A model generated the notes under the pieces. That model worked only from the letters and a program-made list of their open reading frames with translations, searched no databases and was not told the DNA's origin. From contig RSEE01000016.1 of the NCBI GenBank assembly GCA_003971905.1, forward strand, positions 744,001 through 808,000: a DNA stretch of 64,000 nucleotides, written 5' to 3'. Position 1 is the first letter of the stretch, and every line of letters begins with the position of its first letter. Origin of the DNA: Moniliella sp. 'wahieum' (lineage: Eukaryota > Basidiomycota > Moniliellomycetes > Moniliellales > Moniliellaceae). Shown here one piece after another: positions 57,264-64,000 of this stretch. A program made the position numbers and the translations under genes.

Positions 57264-58801
57264 CTAAGTCGTCTTCTTAGGGGCGGACCGGGAGGTAGGA
57301 TTCCAGTTGGAATACATGACCAGTTCACGGAAGTGGCAGGTAATGGACATAAAGTCACAGCAGTGAAGTAAGTGGGGGAGCAAGACGCCAAAGAAAAATA
57401 TGGCGCCAATCGAGGTGAACTCGCTCCGGTTACGCATTGTGATCCCACTGAAGTCATGATGCAATCATGTTGAGGGCCAAGAGCCAAACGGTGATCTGAA
57501 CCCTTCAAATGACCGGTACAACTCACGCCACCGGTGAGGTGGTGGATTAACTGCAAAGCTGGACACGAGCAAGGCAGAAAGTTGTGAGATAAAGTAAAAG
57601 AAAGCCCCCGAAAAACAAGAAGGAAGAAGAAGGACCGGCGGGAGATGACTTTGGTCTTCATCGCCGAAGGGTCGACTGTACCGTAGGCCCATACTTTAAT
57701 GAGGGGATGGCATGACGCAGCGTAAACTTGGAACCAGCCCTGGGTCCAGCGCATGCGCTGTTTAACCAATGCCATGAGCGTCTCAGGTGCCGTCTCATAC
57801 GATTGTACCTCAAGCATGTACTTGATCCGTGCACCGGAAACAATGGCACGTAGTGTCGAATCAATGTCTTCGGTAAGCATATGCTTTTGCATCCCGAGGG
57901 AGCGAAGCAGCGAGGCATTCCAATACCCGTTCGAACCACCAAACAAACCAAAGCGATGCGAGCGAGCTCGTCCAGGGTGGAACACGCCATAGATCATGTC
58001 AAACTCTGCTGCGATTAAGCGAGTGAGCCACGTTTCAGAGAAGTTGTAGATACAGCATCGACCTTGGATAATGTCCACATCACCTTTGTTGAACGCGCGA
58101 GCGACCCATTTGAGAGCGTAGCGAGAGGGGTAGTGGTCAGTATCAAAAATGGCAATGATTTCTGAATCGGATGGCAGAGAGAGGAAGTAATTGATATTGT
58201 CGGCCTTGGATGTCGAGTTGGGAACGGAAATCACATGCAGATGCTTGAAAAGTGTTGTCATCTCTTGCAGCTCCGTCTCGAGAGGTTCAATAGGCTTGGG
58301 AGTGTTGTATACCACATTTATTCGCAAGCGTGAAGTTGGGTAGTCAAGCTGGGTCAAGGCATAACGGATCTGCCTCTTGATGATGTATTGCTCATTGGGA
58401 AGGTAGGCAACAAGCACGATGTCCATCTTGGGGCATTTGTGCTCATTCTCCTTTCCATCCAAGTCCGGGAAGCCAACCTTGGCGACTTTGCGACGAGCCC
58501 GCCGAGACTCAATATTAGGCCGGATGGAGGCAGTGGCTTCACCGAGGACAGCGATGACAACAAATGTCTGGATCCAATGTAAGCATACCACAGCCCCGCG
58601 TTGAGCGATGCCGGGATAAGGATGTAGAAGAAGAGGCTGGAAACAAAGTACGTGACCATCAACGTGAGAGGGGTCCCTGCAAAGACGCAGTCACGTTAGC
58701 GTAGTCCAAGCAAAGAACTCCATATGGGGTGCACCACACATACATCCAATGATCCATGTTGATGCACGTTCAAACGAAGGAAGGCCCACCAGGGATGTCA
58801 T
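57264..58801 (-). CDS. Family 2 glycosyltransferase (processive polysaccharide synthase, CPS1-like), frameshifted
   Basis: A membrane-embedded synthase that would polymerise a sugar nucleotide into an exported polysaccharide. A short first exon (58801-58744, MTSLVGLPSFERASTWIIG) and an intron at 58677-58743 precede a membrane segment (VTYFVSSLFFYILIPASLNA). The catalytic domain follows: KMDIVLVAYLPNEQYIIKRQ, then AIFDTDHYPSRYALKW (DxD, near 58130-58155), QGRCCIYNFSETWLTRLIAA, MLTEDIDSTLRA (TED, near 57865) and VKQRMRWTQGWFQ (QxxRW, near 57745). C-terminal membrane segments (GAFFYFISQLSALLVSSFAV, GAIFFFGVLLPHLLHCC) end in a basic tail stopping at 57264. The motif set is that of hyaluronan/cellulose-synthase-like GT2 enzymes, as in fungal CPS1 proteins. 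Frame shifts occur near 58575, 57625 and 57480. The polymer made is unknown. Confidence 0.85.
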
Positions 58802-60601
58802 GGTTGGATCTTTCGTAGGGGGGGAGAAGCCCAAAGGAAAAGGGAGAGTCGCGGCGGAAGGGATGTTGTATTGTCCGTGACAGGCCGTGGAGAGCTGGTC
58901 TTTCAGTTTAATGAGGAACAAGCTTTTATACTTCGTACTACTTCGCATAGTTCCCGATAAAAGCTTTTCCGTTGAACTTTGACTATAGTGACTTGTTTTC
59001 ACAGTACTTGACGTATTATATATTCGGCTGTGACATGTGACGTCGGCAACGGTGTTTCAATCGCAGACGATCGGTACGCACCATGTCACAGTCGGTATAT
59101 CATCCGGTTCACTTGCATCACCTGGGCCACTAAAATTGCCTATTGCTTGCTTTATGACCTTTAGCGCCGACATGAGAGGCCGGAGACGAGGCCTGGCGTG
59201 ATTCATGGTGGGCCTGACAATCGATGATAAACGAAAACGTTAAACACGTTAAACGTTAGACAATTTAACCCTTACTCACATCTGATGCATGTAATGCATG
59301 ATGAATGATTAATGATTAATGATTAATCGATTGTCAATGTTTCAATGACTGCTCCTAAGGCCTAAGGCCTAAAGCTAGCTCTTACAGCTTACTATCGCTT
59401 GGCGATCGTCGATCGGACATCGAATATTGACACCCGACTGGGAAACTTGAAGCTTCACTCAGAGCTTCACCAGCTGTCAGTGACTAGTGGTGACTAGACC
59501 TCTGACGTTCTGGAACTGAGGTATGCTGGGATCAGACTGAGCGCTGAGCCTCAGCAGCCTCAGGCTGAGGCTTGAGGTGCTGAGGCAAGATGAAACAACT
59601 GTTGGGGGAACACAGCGAATGGGTACGAACGCAACAACGATCTCTCTTCGTGGCCGAACAGATGCATAAGGGAAAAGTGATGCTTTACCACAGGTTATAC
59701 CACCCACCTTTTGAGTACATACTCTCGCGATTGCTACACGCATTTTGAACAATAATGAGAGGCAATTGGCGGCTTTTTGCATTGCACATGAGCGACAGAG
59801 AGGCTATAGAGCCAAGATGGCTGCGCCATCCACAGGAAGAGAGCGAAGGAAAGAAAATCGCTGAAGGGAACCAGTTGTTTTTTGGAAACCTGTGTATGTC
59901 CTCATGTCATATGTCCATGTCATGATGTATAGAAGACCAGAGATGACGGGATCAGGCCCACCTGTGGTCATACATAGTCACCAGGTTTGTTGGAGCCTGA
60001 TTTGTTCTAGACCTTGTTCTTCCTTTGTCTATGATCCCCTTTCTTTTCTCTGTGTGATTCAGCTCGCCTGTATCTTCTCCGAGGTGGATATATCGCCTCC
60101 TTTGACCCCAATGAAGAGGATTCTGTGTGTTGCATTGCACATGAGCTAGTACAGAGGCTAGAGAATATTCCCGCCCTTCCTGAAGGAGTATTGGAAAGAA
60201 TGAACCGGAAAACGACCCGGACTTGGGCTACCAAAAGCAGCGTCACTAATACACCAGTGTAGCCCCATACATGATCACAAAGTCCGAGGAGCGCACCCGC
60301 CACACACCCTGCCACACCCCAAGGATGCGGAACACACACAAAAGGACTGGGGTTAAGCTCCGTGCACAGCACTCGGTACGAGGATTCCGTTGGCCTACGC
60401 TCATTTTGGAGTGGGTACTCAGTAACCTCTGTGAGTGAGAATATCTTTGACTGAGTATAAACCAACTACAGAAGAGTAACCTGAGGTCTGAGGTCTGGCC
60501 CTCAGGCCTCGGGTTAAACGTTAATGCCAAAAAAAGAAACTGCAGCGGAAGTACTCGCGTATACTGTTGAAACAGTATTAGGTTACGCGACTGTCATAGT
60601 T

Positions 60602-60783
60602 GGATGATCTCACTGGCTCACTTCCACTTCCATTTCTCCGTCCGAGGGTCTCGCTCCTTCCCTGTTCTTCCGCTTCTCACCGTGTCCTCTGCTCTTGCTT
60701 CTTCCCCACGAGCGATTGCTACATCCCTTAGCCTAGTCCCGACTCTGGTCTACCTCGCCTTGGCCCCGAGAGACTGTGACAGC
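60602..60783. repeat. Dispersed repeat unit, copy 2
   Basis: Similar along its length to 42352-42525, including the exact block GTCTCGCTCCTTCCCTGTTC and the block around TTGCTTCTTCCCCACGA, with scattered substitutions and small indels. Confidence 0.75.
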
Positions 60784-61992
60784 GACGGTTGGCCGGTTAC
60801 CGGTTACGCGCGGTTACGCGTCAAGTGTTACGCGTTACGCGTTTTAATTACCAGTCCTAAGGTTTCAGGTTTCAGATCTCAGATCTCAGACCTCGGCGCT
60901 ACCATGTGACTGGTTGCTACCTGAGGTTCAGGCCTGAGCCTGATCGATGATCAATATTCAATGCTCGATTGCCAGCCCTTCAGGCTGAAGCTCTGACGCG
61001 TGGCGCGTGACGGTTAAGTTGCGGGCTCTGCGGTCAGACATTGCCCCGGCGTGTCTCGTATTATTCATCCTCGATGTCACAATCATCATCTCTCCATGCC
61101 ATACTGCATACCCGGCCATACGAGCCCAAGCCCCATTTTCTCAACTCGACAACACACTCACTCACAGTGTACACGCCCAGTATTCAAAACATGTTCGACG
61201 TCCTCAGGCTGAGTCTTGAGCGCCTGAGCCTAGGCTGTAGGCGTCGACGTCCTCGATCCTCCAACACGTGTAGTAGGATTGAGTCTCGGAACAGTCTCGG
61301 CAACCCATTTCGTATGCTTATTGTATAATATAATCGGTACGCGGTACCGACTGTAAACCAGCGTTCCGCACAGCTTTTTAGTGTGGCATGTTTGATATGG
61401 ATACTATCGTTGACATGTCTGTGTGGCAAGTATGCCACAGAGGTCACATGCTCATAATATCCGAGAGATACTTGATGCACTCCGAGATCTGTGATCTGTG
61501 ATCACACTGTCACATGCCCTGTCGCACGACGGGTGATGTGAACGGGTGGACAGCCTTGGACAGCTGACCAATGCCTGGCTCAATATATAGCTTCCTTCCT
61601 GAGGCCTGTGATTAATTGATTATCGATTATCGATTTTCCATTAATGCAGGCTACCATGTCAAGCTCGCAATTCAGAATGATTCATGAGCATCGAGTCTCT
61701 CAGTGTCCACACTGGCGCACTCATCAGTACCATCAGTCGTGCGCTCACATTAAATAGCCACAAGATTGATAATATTGATGCGGGGTTGCCTGTGACATGT
61801 GCATTGTGATATGGCATGCACATGGTTGCTCTTGGGTGTTAGAGTAGCGCAGGCTGAGCGCATCTAAACGAGATCTAGCTGGTCACCGGTCATGCATCGT
61901 GCATCATGCATCATGCATCATGGACGGTTCGGGCTGTATTGCAGTCTCCCCCCAAAAAACAGGAACCGAAGCCCTCGCCCGCCAGATGAGAC

Positions 61993-62037
61993 GTCACGCG
62001 TCACATGTCACAGTCACATGTCACAGTCACGCGTCAC
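61993..62037. repeat. Alternating TCACGCGTCAC / TCACATGTCAC array
   Basis: Four palindrome centres occur in order: CGCG, CATG, CATG, CGCG, each embedded in GTCA...TGTCAC/CGTCAC words. The arrangement is nearly symmetric about 62015. Confidence 0.85.
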
Positions 62038-62545
62038 ACAGCTGAGAAAAGTGCGGACCCGCCGGCTTGGCAAAAGCTGAGGCATGTAGCACTACTAGAA
62101 TACGTCCGAGCGATGGAGACACCGAGAATCTAAGAGTGGGGGTTTTGTCACTTATTCATGCTTACCGCTTAATCCTACCCGCATGGCATAGCACTTGATT
62201 GAATACAGTACACATGTGATCTACTTCCAGTTGCCGAACGCGCCGCACGTACACACAAAAGCGAGTCTTTTGTTATAGTATGTCTGAGCTACCATTCACT
62301 GAGTACTGATGTTTACTATGGTGATAATCGGTAACCTCTACCGACTCTTGTTCTATGTCGATCGCCAATGCCAAGGGGCCGGGAGGAGCGCTCTGGAGTG
62401 GGGAGACGCAAAATTCATCATGGACTGAACCCTCTCCACACAACAGGCCCGGTTTTCTTATTTGCGAGCATACAAGACGCAGCGTTCCTTCTTCTTCTGG
62501 CCCACCACCGCGTCTCTTCACTAATAACCGCAACCACTGTACTCC

Positions 62546-64000
62546 ATGCAACTATTCTCCAAGTTGCGAGGAACGTCTGAAAAGACCAGCGAAAAGACTG
62601 AAAAGGCCAAAAAGCATGCCGATGATCCCATGGACGGTCCAGTGTCCAAAAGGGGGTATAAGAAGCTCGTGACGCCAGATGAGCTCAAAGCAATTACGCC
62701 ATTTGCCTTTACTAACGATTCATCTAACGATCTCGGCCGTTCTTATTCTGATCGTCTGCCCTACATCGAGGGCTTCGAGGCCTTATTGCCTTCGAGGTTT
62801 GCTTATGGTCCTTCTTCCGCATCCTCGCCCCGGGTATGCATTTCAGCCCCCCTCCCCCCCTTATTTTGGGGCCGTCACTGACTCGTGTTTCCAATAGCCA
62901 TTGCCGCTGATACGGATGAGTTCAACGTCCGGCCAGCACCCTTTCTTGATCACACGCCTCAATGGCATAGCAGGGTACGCAAGGTTTTTCAGCCCTTGCT
63001 ATGGGACGGCAGCCTGCAGGCGACTTTTTTCTTTCTCATATCCGCTCGTGTCAACGTCCACACGTTCATTGAGCGCCGTAACAACACCTCCATTGCTGGT
63101 GCTGCCTTTCGCCGTCCTATTCGCATCTACTTCCCTCTTGTGATCGCCTTGGCTTGCGTGACCATCATGTCATCTCAGAATGCGTTTAGCACCGCGGAAT
63201 CTCTGGCTGGCGAAATGGAAAACACTTTTGGCGCCCCGGCGGCCAAATGGACAAGCGTACTCACCTTCTTGGACTCGTTCACCGCTTACGTCTTTGACAA
63301 TACGAACGCCATCCATACGGTTCCCATGGATTTCTTCCCGCCTCGCGGTGTACTCTGGACTGTTACTCGAAACTTTATTCAGACCTACTCGCTTTACCCA
63401 TTCGCCATTCTCCTTCCGTTCATTCGCGGATGGCCCAAGCTCTATTTTGGGTTATCCTTTGGCTTTGGTCCTGGTGGCTTGGGAACTTTTCTTACTACAC
63501 TCTGAGCGGGCTCTTTTTAGCTGAAGCGGTCGTAGTATACGATCTTGGTTCGCTCACTACCAAAAAGATGTTCAAAGTTGTGCCTGTTTGGACTATCCCG
63601 GTCTTTTGGCTATGTGTCGGAGTGACGCTCAAGTATGTGTTTGGTGATGCTTTCCCGGACCATCGAAACGAATGGGTCGCCCATGACGACTCGCAGACGG
63701 GGTTGCTCAAGACTGGTTTTAATCCCTCGGCAACTGGGTATCCTCGCATTGACGACTGGTTTGTTGCAGCAAATGCGATGGTCCTTTTGGAGATGTTCAG
63801 TTGGGCACGTTTTCTCTTCGGCAAGAACCCCGTTCTCCGTTTCCTAGGTCGGATATCATACTCTCTCTTCCTCGTCGAGGGTGCAATTTTCCAATCTCTT
63901 GGTCCCCTCATTTGGAAGCACATGGTGTCTTCTGGCCACCAGACCGGCTCAGCCGCAATTATTGCTGCTCAATTCTTTGCATGTGTCCCGCTCGCCATCG
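62546..64000 (+). CDS. Acyltransferase-3 family membrane protein, 3' end outside window, frameshifted
   Basis: A multi-pass O-acyltransferase of the type that acetylates extracellular polysaccharides or lipids. The ATG at 62546 starts a Lys-rich cytosolic N-terminus. An intron at about 62834-62897 follows; the join is one base out. After it come WDGSLQATFFFLISARV near 63002-63050, RRPIRIYFPLVIALACVTI near 63110-63170 and WTVTRNFIQTYSLYPFAILL near 63357-63415. A shift near 63475 moves the frame to LGNFSYYTLSGLFLAEAVVV, then VPVWTIPVFWLCVGVTLKYV. FLGRISYSLFLVEGAIFQSL near 63840-63900 is the usual last-third signature (lgriSY.lYL.H). The sequence is still open at 64000. Substrate unknown. Its neighbour across 3.7 kb is the GT2 synthase. 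Confidence 0.78.

Larger units (their letters stand above)
58802..62545. other. Long intergenic region of short palindromic repeats
   Basis: No supported gene in 3.7 kb. Notable: TTAAACACGTTAAACGTTAG (59243-59262), tandem ATGATTAATG (59300-59330), CTGAGG/CCTCAG inverted words (59535-59585) and dispersed repeat copy 2 (60602-60783). ACGCG words lie at 60805-60843, GCATCATGCATCATGCATCA at about 61900-61920, and the TCACGCGTCAC/TCACATGTCAC array at 61993-62037. A minus-strand TATATAATAC lies near 59014, about 215 bp upstream of the GT2 start. Confidence 0.6.

Noticed and set aside
61890-61925. CRISPR-like array of GCATCAT units
   Set aside because: A simple tandem of a 7-bp word without spacers; an ordinary microsatellite in a eukaryotic genome.

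Overview
The window is nuclear DNA from a fungus, most likely a basidiomycete. Genes are split by very few short introns (57-103 nt, GT...AG, often GTACGT/GTATGT donors). Coding DNA is GC-rich, proteins carry long Ser/Pro-rich low-complexity tails, and both tRNA genes contain introns next to the anticodon. A MAY1-like secreted aspartic protease and a CPS1-like GT2 synthase fit Basidiomycota. The compact gene structure and long intergenic DNA made of short palindromic 'words' suggest a smut-lineage (Ustilaginomycotina) yeast; that last step is inference.

Layout. 1-1231 (+): 3' part of an unrecognised gene. 1273-3249 (-): aspartic protease. 5964-6981 (+): unknown acidic protein. 8838-13194 (+): Mss4-type PI4P 5-kinase. 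15263-16305 (-): Ser/Pro-rich unknown. 18064-20111 (+): MFS drug/polyamine transporter. 20401-23423 (+): mitochondrial-type ABC half-transporter with a degenerate ATPase domain. 24015-32159 (-): very large coiled-coil protein. 32621-32702: tRNA-Pro. 33398-36031 (-): unknown coiled-coil protein. 39091-40664: terminal-inverted-repeat element. 43378-43812 (-): prefoldin subunit 4. 43983-44078: tRNA-Cys. 44621-47854 (+): HECT E3 ligase. 47949-48403 (-): unknown Cys-rich fragment. 49249-50628 (+): secreted exo-beta-1,3-glucanase. 52844-54484 (+): Pps1-like dual-specificity phosphatase. 55653-56973: second TIR element. 57264-58801 (-): GT2 polysaccharide synthase. 62546-64000 (+): acyltransferase-3, cut by the window end.

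Nearly every long gene, including ones expected to be essential (PI4P 5-kinase), is broken by single-base shifts that mostly change a short homopolymer by one base. I therefore give gene spans as whole loci rather than clean ORFs, and read the shifts as probable sequence error rather than gene death. Frames were joined only by eye, from recognisable family motifs.

Functionally the genes are a normal mixture: cell wall and surface (GH5 glucanase, GT2 synthase, acyltransferase, aspartic protease), phosphoinositide signalling, protein folding and turnover (prefoldin, HECT), transport (MFS, ABC) and phosphatase signalling. The GT2 synthase and acyltransferase-3 at the right end are the only pair that might share a pathway. 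The most unusual items are the ABC protein with a dead-looking ATPase, a family of TIR elements carrying a zinc-knuckle ORF fragment (one copy is a fold-back), two adjacent perfect hairpins at 55.2 kb, and the palindromic intergenic word arrays.
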